Of a DNA stretch of 43,583 bases, positions 22,801 to 30,292 are shown in pieces. The notes under the pieces are model-generated. The model saw only the letters and a program-made list of their open reading frames with translations, had not been told where the DNA came from and ran no database searches. Source of the DNA: CAYOID01 sp964573115 (GTDB taxonomy: Bacteria > Desulfobacterota > Desulfovibrionia > Desulfovibrionales > Desulfothermaceae); contig CAZNIP010000014.1 in assembly GCA_964573115.1 (NCBI GenBank), forward strand, positions 1 through 43,583, in the 5' to 3' direction. Positions within the stretch are counted from its first letter, which is position 1; every line of letters starts with the position of its first letter. A program made the translations under genes and the position numbers.

Positions 22801-24943
22801 TCTTGATCCACAATGCCGTCAGGCTGAGGGTCTTCAGCCCGATCAGCCCGGCTGCGGTCCAGATCAGGCCGGTCAGCGGGATCCCCGCTGCACTGGTGAC
22901 CAGGGTGCCCAGAGCAGCTCCGATGAGGTCGGCCGAAAACGTTCCGGCCACGGCCCTGTCCCCGCCGCCCCGGACGTGCAGGGCCACTGGAAACTGGAAC
23001 CCGCAGCACAGGGCCACAGCAAAGCCAAACCCGAGGTACAAAGGCAGCGGGAGGGCACCTCCCCCATACAGGACCATGAGCATGTAGCCCGCCAGGAGCA
23101 GGATCAGGAGACCGTCAGTGACAAAGAGCAGGCCCCGCCCCCGGGACCGGAGTCGCTCCCCAAGCAGCGCCCCTGGAAAGAGGCCGGCCAGGAAGACGGT
23201 GACGATGATCCCGATCAACGTATACACATACCCGAAAAAGATCTGGATTGTAAAGATGACCAGGATTTCAGTGCCCATGGTCATGAATCCGGTGGTGAAG
23301 AGGACGAATTCCTCCAGACTGATCCTGATGAGGTAGATCGCGGCCAGCCCGGCCAGAATGAGGAAGAAGACCAGGGGGGAGGAAGAGAACATGGTCAACC
23401 ACTGGGTGAACATGATGTGCATGAGCCTGGGCTCAATGTCCATGTTTGGCGGGACGTCAGGTTCAAGAGCCTGGTTGACCTGGGCCCTGCGCTCAGGCGT
23501 GACCTCCCCGGGGAACCAGTTCTGGATGTAGTCGGCCTGGACCTGCCTGTCCCGGAGCCTTTGGGGGATGTCGGGGCTCAGGGGTCTGTCGCTGCAGAGG
23601 AAGAAGAGTTTCTGGGCCGGCAGGAGCAGGACATGTTCGAAGACATCCCGGGCGGCGTGGTGCAGGGAGGACATCTTGCGCACCTCAGGGCCGGCGATGT
23701 AGTTGCCCACGGGCTGGACAGAGAAGCAGAGCACGCCGCCAGGACGAAGCCTGGACCTGGCCAGGCGGAAGAAGTCCCGGGTGAAGAAGCGATTGGACTT
23801 GAAGGTCTGGGGTTCGGGAAGGTTGACGAGGACAGCGTCATAGCTCTCTGGCAGGCTGTGCAGAAATGCCCGGCCGTCCATGTTGACCACCCTCAAGCCG
23901 GGGATGCGCTCCAGCAGCCCGTGCCTGAACTTCAGGGCGGTCAGCCTGGGGTCGATCTCCAGATAGTCCACCCGGTCGGGATCGTGCTTGGCGAGCTCAG
24001 CCATCATCCCGGCCTGGGCCCCGATGAGCAGGACCCGGTCCACGCTGGGGGGCTGGGACAGGGGAACGTGCACCAGCTCCTGAGCCAGGTATCGATTCTG
24101 GCTCGAGGTCACGGGCTCCCCGTCCAGGATCAGGGTGGCCTGATCCCGGTTCCTGACGACCTGAATCCGGCCGTACCTGGATTCTTCATAGGCCAGGAGC
24201 TCTCCGTCCTCCGGGCTGAGGCTGCGTTTCTCCAGGCCGAATCCGAGAAGGCCGGAGGCCAGTGCGGCGGCGCAACCAAGGAGCACCGTTATGTTCCGGC
24301 GCCGGGAGCGGGGAAAGAGGAACAGGGCCAGGAGAATGAGGATGGTGTTCAGGATCAGCAAAGCCTGGAAGGGCAGGAGAACGAAGACCAGGACAAAGGA
24401 AAAGAGCAGCCCCCCGGTCACGTCGCCGACATTGTCGGCCAGGTAGACGCGCGTCCCTGGGTAGCCGGGGATGTCCCGCCTGATGGCGTAGAGGCTGTAG
24501 GGCAGTGCGAAGCCGATGAGCAGGGCGTAGGGGGAGATCGTGCCCAGGATGAAGAGCAGGGTCGCGGAGAAGCCGGTTCCGCTTCCAGGGAGAAAGAAGA
24601 CGTCGCGAAGAAGCCTGATGGCCAGGATCTGAATCGGGGAGCCGGCGGCCAGGATCAGGGTCAGCACCCCAAGTCCGCTGCAGGTGGCCGGGCGCCGGTC
24701 CGAGAACCACCTGGCCAGCAGGGTGCCTGCACCGCCCATGACCAGCCAGATGGTCAGGATCAGGGCAATGACGAACTCATTGCCGGAAAACTGGGCCAGG
24801 AGCTCCCGGACAGAGAGGAGCTGAGTGACCACGGACGCGATGCCGGTGACGACAATCACCAGCAGGATCCGGAGGTCACCTCTTTTCTTCAAAGTATTGA
24901 ACCTGGTAGGTCTGGACCTCGAGCTGCTCTTTTTTCCAGGCAT
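22796..24943 (-). CDS. Membrane-embedded spermidine-synthase-like protein
   Basis: 715 residues. An N-terminal block of about seven transmembrane segments (from ILLVIVVTGIASVVTQLLSV) is followed by a soluble SAM/decarboxylated-SAM-binding Rossmann domain (about 270-480) with VDRVLLIGAQAGMMAEL, VDYLEIDPRLTAL and YDAVLVNLPEPQTFKSNRFF, and by a second membrane block to the C-terminus. This membrane-spermidine-synthase-like architecture occurs in many anaerobes; the substrate is unknown, and loss of the usual GGGDG loop (here GAQAG) argues against plain spermidine synthase. ATG 24943 overlaps the previous gene by 68 nt; a TTG at 24892 near that gene's stop is a plausible alternative start. It ends in a four-base overlap with the radical SAM gene. 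Confidence 0.82.
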   Translation of the reverse strand: MPGKKSSSRSRPTRFNTLKKRGDLRILLVIVVTGIASVVTQLLSVRELLAQFSGNEFVIALILTIWLVMGGAGTLLARWFSDRRPATCSGLGVLTLILAAGSPIQILAIRLLRDVFFLPGSGTGFSATLLFILGTISPYALLIGFALPYSLYAIRRDIPGYPGTRVYLADNVGDVTGGLLFSFVLVFVLLPFQALLILNTILILLALFLFPRSRRRNITVLLGCAAALASGLLGFGLEKRSLSPEDGELLAYEESRYGRIQVVRNRDQATLILDGEPVTSSQNRYLAQELVHVPLSQPPSVDRVLLIGAQAGMMAELAKHDPDRVDYLEIDPRLTALKFRHGLLERIPGLRVVNMDGRAFLHSLPESYDAVLVNLPEPQTFKSNRFFTRDFFRLARSRLRPGGVLCFSVQPVGNYIAGPEVRKMSSLHHAARDVFEHVLLLPAQKLFFLCSDRPLSPDIPQRLRDRQVQADYIQNWFPGEVTPERRAQVNQALEPDVPPNMDIEPRLMHIMFTQWLTMFSSSPLVFFLILAGLAAIYLIRISLEEFVLFTTGFMTMGTEILVIFTIQIFFGYVYTLIGIIVTVFLAGLFPGALLGERLRSRGRGLLFVTDGLLILLLAGYMLMVLYGGGALPLPLYLGFGFAVALCCGFQFPVALHVRGGGDRAVAGTFSADLIGAALGTLVTSAAGIPLTGLIWTAAGLIGLKTLSLTALWIKT

Positions 24944-26372
24944 CGGCTGGCAGACCTGCCTTGAGGCACAAATGACCCAGGAATTCCTCCGGTTTCGGGA
25001 GCTGCTCCCAGACCTGGGGAAGGAAGGTTGACCTGGCCGGACCCTTGGACAGGATCACGCCGTCGACATTGGGCCTGAGCTTGCTCACCAGGTCCTGGGG
25101 GCTGGAAAACTCCAGTGGCTGAGGGTCGGTGAGGATGGAGACCTCGATGGTGATCTCCTGAAATTCGTTCCGGCCCAGAGGCGGGAACCTGGGGTCCCGA
25201 AAAGCGGCGTTGACCGCATTGTTGCGAACACTCGCCCGCAGTGGCTCAGATTCAAGGAGGCTGCCGATGCACCCCCGGAGCTGATCCTGGATGTGCAGGG
25301 TGACAAAGGTGCCTCGCTGCAGATCGAAAACAGGGTCGTCCAGTCTGGCCTCCATTTCGGAGCTGGAAAGAGCATCGGGTTCAAGGCCCAGCTCCTGGGC
25401 GATGGCCAGTCTGGCCAGGTCGAGCAGAGTCCGGCCCTGGTCCGGGTTGAGTTGTGTCGGCGGTGTCTGACTCATGGCGTCTTCTCCATACAAGGCGATT
25501 GTGGCGTAGCCCACGACCGAATCCCTGGGGCCGGCCGAGTCTGCGCTCGTGGATGCGTGGACAAGCACCGGATGCCAGCGGTGCTCTCGTGCCAGGGTGA
25601 GCAGGATGCGCAGCGGTGTCAACCCGCAGGCCCTGTTCGCTCCTTGAGCGAGCAGTTCCGGCTGGAGGTCCAGAATCATGCCGATGGTTTCCCGATCTCT
25701 TTTCCGGGCCTGATCATGACTCAGGTAGTGGGAGAGGTCGGTGCTGACCACCACAAGGGTCTCTGGGCCCAGCAGGGGCTCCAGGGCCCGGGCGCATTCC
25801 TGAATGCGGGTCGGTCCGAAGATGACCGGCACGATGTCGAAGTCAGACAGGTAGGTCTGGAGAAAGGGCAGGACCACTTCCAGGCTGTGCTCCTGCCGGT
25901 CGGCCTGGGGCATTGAGCTGAAGAGCACCGACGAGTTCCTGAGTTTCCGGGCCGCTGGGTGAACCGGGACCCGGCCGAGCGGGGTGGCGTAGGCCGTGGC
26001 CAGGGTCACGGCCCCGTGGGAGAAACCGATCCGGTGATCCGGACCCAGGAGGACGACCGTGTCAAAGGAGTGGTTCTCAAGGGCATGGACGGCATGGGCG
26101 GCCGTGAGCCCGGAGAAGACGTACCCGGCATGGGGCATGATCAAGGCTTTGAGCGGTCGGTCCGCTGGCAGGTCGAGCCTGGAGGATCTGGCCCGGGCGG
26201 TCAACTCTGCGATCATCGCCCGGAGTCGGTCCGGGTCCCTGGGGTAGAACTTGCCGGCCCACACAGGCTGGCGGATCTGTTGTCCAGAGGCCGTTGACGG
26301 CTGCCCGGAGAGAAACAGGGTCAGAAAGGCCAGGGCGATCCAGGCCAGAGCCGGGCCTGAGGGTGTGCTCAC
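24876..26372 (-). CDS. Memo-AMMECR1 fusion of the AmmeMemoRadiSam system
   Basis: 498 residues. The N-terminus (about 1-31) is a Sec signal peptide (WIALAFLTLFLSGQPSTASG). Residues 33-295 form a Memo domain: VWAGKFYPRDP, MPHAGYVFSG (79-88), VVLLGPDHRIG, RQEHSLEVVLPFL, STDLSHYLSHDQA and ACGLTPLRIL. Residues 310-498 form an AMMECR1 domain with RGTFVTLHIQDQLRGCIGSL and DPRFPPLGRNEFQEITIEVS. Memo and AMMECR1 are usually separate proteins of unknown biochemical function, linked genomically to a radical SAM enzyme, which is found two genes downstream here. The fusion and the signal peptide place the system outside the cytoplasm. Confidence 0.9.
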   Translation of the reverse strand: MSTPSGPALAWIALAFLTLFLSGQPSTASGQQIRQPVWAGKFYPRDPDRLRAMIAELTARARSSRLDLPADRPLKALIMPHAGYVFSGLTAAHAVHALENHSFDTVVLLGPDHRIGFSHGAVTLATAYATPLGRVPVHPAARKLRNSSVLFSSMPQADRQEHSLEVVLPFLQTYLSDFDIVPVIFGPTRIQECARALEPLLGPETLVVVSTDLSHYLSHDQARKRDRETIGMILDLQPELLAQGANRACGLTPLRILLTLAREHRWHPVLVHASTSADSAGPRDSVVGYATIALYGEDAMSQTPPTQLNPDQGRTLLDLARLAIAQELGLEPDALSSSEMEARLDDPVFDLQRGTFVTLHIQDQLRGCIGSLLESEPLRASVRNNAVNAAFRDPRFPPLGRNEFQEITIEVSILTDPQPLEFSSPQDLVSKLRPNVDGVILSKGPARSTFLPQVWEQLPKPEEFLGHLCLKAGLPADAWKKEQLEVQTYQVQYFEEKR

Positions 26373-26387
26373 AGGGCCTCCTCGGGT

Positions 26388-26870
26388 TCAGGCTGGGCCG
26401 GTCCCCAGGCCCAGCCCGGTCACGATCTCGAACTCATCCCGGGTCACGGGCTGGACAGAGAGACGGGAGCCCTTGCGCAAGAGCTCCATGTTCTCCAGGC
26501 CCGGGGTGGACCGGAGCTCAGGCAGGGGGATGGCCCTGGAAAACTCCTGGTCCGCCTGGATGTCCACCATGAACCAGGTTGGACGGTCCGGGTCGCTCTT
26601 GGGGTCGAAATGGCCGTCCTGCGGGTCCCAGGCCGTGAAGTCGGGATAGCCGGACCTGGTGACCCTGGCCGTGCCCACGACCGCAGGGGGCTTTTCCCGG
26701 CTGTGGTAGAACAGGACCAGGTCCCCCTCCTGGATCTCGTCCCGGAGGAAGTTCCTGGCCTGGTAGTTGCGCACCCCGTCCCAATAGGTTGCCTGATCCG
26801 GGCTGGCCAGGAGATCCGCCCAGGAAAAGGCCTCTGGGTCTGATTTGAAGAGCCAGTAACGTGCGGGCAT
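26388..26870 (-). CDS. EVE domain protein
   Basis: 160 residues, the normal size of single-domain EVE proteins (thymocyte nuclear protein 1 type). Signatures are RYWLFKSDPEAFSWADL, WDGVRNYQARNFLRDE, GDLVLFYHSREKP and VVGTARVTRSGYPD. EVE domains are PUA-like pockets that recognise modified bases in DNA or RNA. The gene lies 15 nt before the Memo-AMMECR1 gene on the same strand and may be its first co-transcribed neighbour, though no functional link is known. Confidence 0.92.
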   Translation of the reverse strand: MPARYWLFKSDPEAFSWADLLASPDQATYWDGVRNYQARNFLRDEIQEGDLVLFYHSREKPPAVVGTARVTRSGYPDFTAWDPQDGHFDPKSDPDRPTWFMVDIQADQEFSRAIPLPELRSTPGLENMELLRKGSRLSVQPVTRDEFEIVTGLGLGTGPA

Positions 26871-26930
26871 GTTCTTCCCCGGTGTTCGTTTCAGGTTAGA
26901 GTGGTCCTGCTCGAGGGCAATTGGAAGAGA

Positions 26931-27153
26931 GGTTCAAGGTTCAAGGGAGAAAGAATTCCTGACGCTGAACTTGCCAGTCCGGCCANNNNNNNNNNNNNNN
27001 NNNNNNNNNNNNNNNNNNNNNNNNNNNNNNNNNNNNNNNNNNNNNNNNNNNNNNNNNNNNNNNNNNNNNNNNNNNNNNNNNNNNNGGTTCAAGGTTCAAG
27101 GGAGAAAGAATTCCTGACGCTGAACTTGCCAGTCCGGCCAGCGGCCGGGCTGA
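26931..27153 (-). repeat. Partial dispersed repeat interrupted by an assembly gap
   Basis: The reverse complement reads GGAATTCTTTCTCCC then TTGAACCTTGAACC, matching the interior of the repeat copies at 9431 and 11302. The other side carries a REP-like GTCCGGCCAGCGGCCGGGC (27131-27149). The repeat nature probably explains why the assembly broke here. Confidence 0.6.
26986..27085. other. Assembly gap of 100 N flanked by a 55-bp overlap
   Basis: Positions 26931-26985 and 27086-27140 are identical 55-mers on either side of 100 N, the same pattern as at 14166. Collapsing it leaves an intergenic region of about 140 nt between the YkgJ and EVE genes. Confidence 0.95.
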
Positions 27154-27165
27154 CACCTGAACACT

Positions 27166-27603
27166 TCACAACACCGCCCCCTCGAGAATGTCCAGAATCT
27201 CTTCCCGGGAGTAGAGCGGTCCGTGCCCGATCCCTGGGCATTCGCGGCAGACCTGTTTCCAGGCGTACTCGCTGCGCAGGTTTTTGGCCCAGAAGGGGTA
27301 GGTCCGGCACTGAGCCGGCCGGACCGGGTAGATGGTGCAGGCCCGATCATAGAACAGGCAGTCCCCGCCAATCCGTTCCCTGATGGTGTAGCTGTCCCGA
27401 AAGGGGTCCAGGCAGGCTTCAATCAGACCCGGCACGGAGAGGCCCAGGTGGTCAGCCAGGCGAATCATCTCATCCCGGCTGACAGCGACGGTCCCGGGCT
27501 CCCCTGTGCAGCAGGACCCGCACTGCTGACAGGCGAATCTGACCCCCTGATCAAAGACTGTGCAGCAGCGGTCTGAGATGTGGCTCATGGCATCATCCAT
27601 CAC
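27166..27603 (-). CDS. YkgJ-family cysteine cluster protein
   Basis: 145 residues from the GTG at 27603, which overlaps the stop of the upstream hydrolase (GTGA); ATG codons at 27600 and 27588 are alternatives. Cys arrangement is FACQQCGSCCTGEPG near the N-terminus, CLFYDRACTIYPVRPAQCRTYPFW in the middle, and a late CRECPG. This is the YkgJ/Fe-S zinc-binding cluster family (CxxCxxCC plus RPxxCRxYPFW). Function is unknown; a metal- or Fe-S-binding role is assumed from the Cys set. Confidence 0.88.
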   Translation of the reverse strand: MMDDAMSHISDRCCTVFDQGVRFACQQCGSCCTGEPGTVAVSRDEMIRLADHLGLSVPGLIEACLDPFRDSYTIRERIGGDCLFYDRACTIYPVRPAQCRTYPFWAKNLRSEYAWKQVCRECPGIGHGPLYSREEILDILEGAVL

Positions 27604-28223
27604 CGGACTGAGGAATGTTCAGGCTGCGGCCAGTGGGCGTCCAGAAAGGACAGGAGTTCCCTGTGCCAGGTGTCGGGCTGGTTCAGATAGCAGGGGTGGG
27701 AGGCGTCCTCCACGATGACCAGCCTGGAGTCGGGGAGCTCCTGGTGGAGGATTTCGGCGTTTCGTCGCGGGGACACCGTGTCTTTGTCCCCCCAAACCAG
27801 CAGGCAGGGGATGTCCACGGCCCTGAAGCGGTCCCTGTTCTCCTCGATCCCCACGGAACCGATCAGGACCAGGCCGCCAACCATGTCCGGCCGTTTGAAG
27901 ACGAACTCCTGACTGTACCGCCCCCCCCGCGAAGGGCCGACGAACACGGGGCGGTCCAGATCATGGGCCTGGATGTAGCCGGCCAGGAGGTCCACCTTGG
28001 AGGCCCGGCATTCAGGGGACTCTCCGAACCCGGGCATGTCCAGGGCATGAACGTCGAACCCCTGCCGGGCAAGATGATCCAGGGTCCCCAGCTCCTGCCA
28101 GGTGGCAGCTGAAAAGCTGGCCCCATGCAGGAGGATGATCGATTTCCGGGTCCCGTTCCGGGCCTGGAGGCAGTTCAGACTGCACGGGCCGACGGTCACC
28201 GTCTGCTGGGAGATGAAACTCAT
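27600..28223 (-). CDS. Alpha/beta hydrolase
   Basis: 207 residues from ATG 28223 (MSFISQQTV), preceded by AGAGGATGG; longer in-frame starts up to 28346 lack ribosome-binding sites. Motifs: IILLHGASFSAATW (oxyanion region), nucleophile elbow VGPSRGGRYS (G-x-S-x-G), VWGDKDTVSPRR with the acid and DASHPCYLN with the His. It is of dienelactone-hydrolase/CIB-type size. The substrate is unknown. It is translationally coupled to the YkgJ-like gene downstream. Confidence 0.82.
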   Translation of the reverse strand: MSFISQQTVTVGPCSLNCLQARNGTRKSIILLHGASFSAATWQELGTLDHLARQGFDVHALDMPGFGESPECRASKVDLLAGYIQAHDLDRPVFVGPSRGGRYSQEFVFKRPDMVGGLVLIGSVGIEENRDRFRAVDIPCLLVWGDKDTVSPRRNAEILHQELPDSRLVIVEDASHPCYLNQPDTWHRELLSFLDAHWPQPEHSSVR

Positions 28224-28366
28224 GGGCAGCCATCCTCTGTTGTGTTCACATTCGGACATTGAAATTGTAATCAAGACAGCGAAAATGGCAATAAAGGGGG
28301 CTGAATCAGTTTTGGCCTTGATATTCCAGGCAAAAGAGCCGAGCATATGCAGTCGTGACCCGCAGC

Positions 28367-29539
28367 ATGACGGAGGATCAGTTGGTCAGCAGTTCGCAGA
28401 CAGTGACGTTTCGCATCCTGGGCCTGATCTATCTTTCTCACTTCATCCGGCATGGCATGGTCTTTCCCCTGGTGCCGCTCTTTGCCCAGGGACTCGGGGC
28501 CGGGGCCAAAGAGATCGGGCTGGTGGCCAGTTCCTTCAACCTTCTGGCCATGTTTCTGGCCATTCCCATCGGGGGGATCATCGAGCGGGCCGGGATGAAG
28601 ACCGTTCTCCTGTGCGGGGTGATCAGCAATGTGCTCGCCAGTGTGCTTCTGGCCACGGCGCCCAACCTGGTCATGCTCGTGGCAGCTCAGATTTTCGGTG
28701 GGCTGGGGTTCCTGTTCCTGGTCGTTTCCAGTCAGACCTACGTGTCCCATCTGACCGAAGACCACCATCGGGAGAGGGGCTTTGGCTTCCTGGCCCTGAT
28801 TGCGGCCTTTGGGTTCATGCTCGGCCCGCCCCTGGGCGGCACCTTGAGCGTGCACTTCGGTCACAGGACAGTCTTTGGGCTCTCGGGCATGCTGGCTGCG
28901 ATGGGGCTGGCATCCCTGTTCCTGAGTCAGGATGGCTGCGGCCATGCAGACGATGCCGGCACCAGGGACGCAAAGATGCTTCCCCAGTTGCGGACCATGC
29001 TTTCCGACACCAGGCTGGTCAGCGTGCTCCTCGTGTCCTTCACCGTGGTCTTCGTGGTCAGCCTGAGGAACTCTTTTCTGCCGGTCCTGCTCAAGAGCAA
29101 GCATCTGGACGAGATGACCATCGGGGTGCTCTACGGGGTCTTCGCCAGTGCCATGACTGCAGTGCGGATGATCATCGGACGGGTCATGGGCAGGATGACC
29201 AGGGAGCGACTCCTCGGCTTGACCCTGCTCCTGCTTGGGGTCGGGCACGGCCTGCTGCCGTTGCTGTCCGTCCCGGCATGGCTGGGCGTGGTCATGTTTT
29301 TCGGCGGTTTCGGTTTTGGGATCTCCCAGCCCCTGACCATGGTCATGGTATCAGATCACAGCGGCTCGGGTCTGGCCATGGGGGTCAGGTTCTCCACGAT
29401 CACCACAGCCACGGTCCTGAGCCCCCTGCTCATGGGGTGGGTCGTGGATTTCGGGGGCCTGGAGCTGCCGTTCTATCTCGGGGCGATGATGATCCTCAGC
29501 CTGGGGCTGCTCCTGGCCAGAGGGGCTTTCCGGTCCTGA
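28367..29539 (+). CDS. Major facilitator superfamily transporter
   Basis: 390 residues (a GTG at 28355 would add four), with about twelve transmembrane segments. The N-half begins ILGLIYLSHFIRHGMVFPLV; the motif after helix 2 reads GGIIERAGMKTVLLCG, a variant of the MFS GxxxDRxGRR loop. A hydrophilic central loop (about 195-215) separates the halves. No substrate can be assigned. It is divergent from the hydrolase and ends at a strong bidirectional terminator. Confidence 0.85.
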   Translation: MTEDQLVSSSQTVTFRILGLIYLSHFIRHGMVFPLVPLFAQGLGAGAKEIGLVASSFNLLAMFLAIPIGGIIERAGMKTVLLCGVISNVLASVLLATAPNLVMLVAAQIFGGLGFLFLVVSSQTYVSHLTEDHHRERGFGFLALIAAFGFMLGPPLGGTLSVHFGHRTVFGLSGMLAAMGLASLFLSQDGCGHADDAGTRDAKMLPQLRTMLSDTRLVSVLLVSFTVVFVVSLRNSFLPVLLKSKHLDEMTIGVLYGVFASAMTAVRMIIGRVMGRMTRERLLGLTLLLLGVGHGLLPLLSVPAWLGVVMFFGGFGFGISQPLTMVMVSDHSGSGLAMGVRFSTITTATVLSPLLMGWVVDFGGLELPFYLGAMMILSLGLLLARGAFRS

Positions 29540-29580
29540 AGGCACTCTTCGAGCTCGGCCAGAAGCTGCGCTGACAGCAA

Positions 29581-29625
29581 AAGCAGACGGGCCCCCTGGT
29601 GCTGCACCAGGGGGCCCGTCTGCTT
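29581..29625. terminator. Strong bidirectional terminator
   Basis: Positions 29581-29602 are perfectly complementary to 29604-29625 (22 bp, one-base centre). TTT follows on the plus strand and TTTT on the minus strand. It separates the MFS gene from the convergent cytochrome b gene. Confidence 0.9.
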
Positions 29626-29641
29626 TGAAGGAGGAGGAAGG

Positions 29642-30277
29642 TCAGCGTTTCTTCTTTTCCCAGTCAGGGACGGTGGCCGGGTCATGGACCTCTTCCCACC
29701 CGGTGAACATGGCCTTGATGTGGGCGAAGACAGTGTGTCCCGTGGTGGTCATGTACACATGGACAATGAGGAAGGCCAGCATGGCGAAACCACCTGCCGT
29801 GTGCAGGTAGGCCAGGGTGGACAGGGACCAGTCCAGGCCCATGGCCGGCCAGGAGTTGTATGAGTAGACGAGGAAGCCGGTCACGATCTGGAAAGGGACC
29901 AGAAAAGAGACGATCCCAAGATAGGTCAGCCGTTGCAAAGGGTTGTGCTTGGCCCCCTTGGTCTTGGGCACTGGATGGGGTTCGCCCCTGAAGATGCCGT
30001 AACCGTAGAAGCGCACGACCTGCAGGAGCTTCCGGTAGGTCGGGGAGTACTGCTTCCACTCCCCGGTGGTGAACATCCAGAAGACGATGAAGGCGTAGAG
30101 GACGAGCCAGGTCCAGGCACAGAAGTTGTGGATGGTGAAGGCGGTCTCGAACCCGAACAGGGTGTAGGTGGAGTGGATTTCAAACCCAGTCAGCAACAGG
30201 GCGATGATCAGCAGCCCCTGGGCCCAATGCCAGAAACGCTCGAACCGGGTGTAGAGATAGATGCTCTGCTCACTCAT
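29642..30277 (-). CDS. Cytochrome b561-type membrane subunit
   Basis: 211 residues with four transmembrane segments and haem-ligand candidates: FERFWHWAQG (His17), FTIHNFCAWTW, LAYLHTAGGFAM and FLIVHVYMTTTGH. This is the thiosulfate-reductase/Ni-Fe-hydrogenase cytochrome b family, which passes electrons between the quinone pool and a periplasmic partner. AGGAGG precedes ATG 30277. It begins 15 nt after the octahaem cytochrome stop codon, so the two form one operon, and this subunit is the likely membrane anchor and electron gate. Confidence 0.9.
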   Translation of the reverse strand: MSEQSIYLYTRFERFWHWAQGLLIIALLLTGFEIHSTYTLFGFETAFTIHNFCAWTWLVLYAFIVFWMFTTGEWKQYSPTYRKLLQVVRFYGYGIFRGEPHPVPKTKGAKHNPLQRLTYLGIVSFLVPFQIVTGFLVYSYNSWPAMGLDWSLSTLAYLHTAGGFAMLAFLIVHVYMTTTGHTVFAHIKAMFTGWEEVHDPATVPDWEKKKR

Positions 30278-30292
30278 GGCGGCCTCCTGTGA

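Noticed and set aside
22976..24964. 662-residue open frame on the plus strand opposite the spermidine-synthase-like gene
   Set aside because: Antisense shadow; highly charged low-complexity translation, while the minus strand has membrane helices and Rossmann motifs.
28102..29574. 490-residue frame overlapping the MFS gene
   Set aside because: It lies in another frame of the same strand; its translation is Gly/Arg/His-rich with no membrane segment, whereas the MFS frame is coherent.
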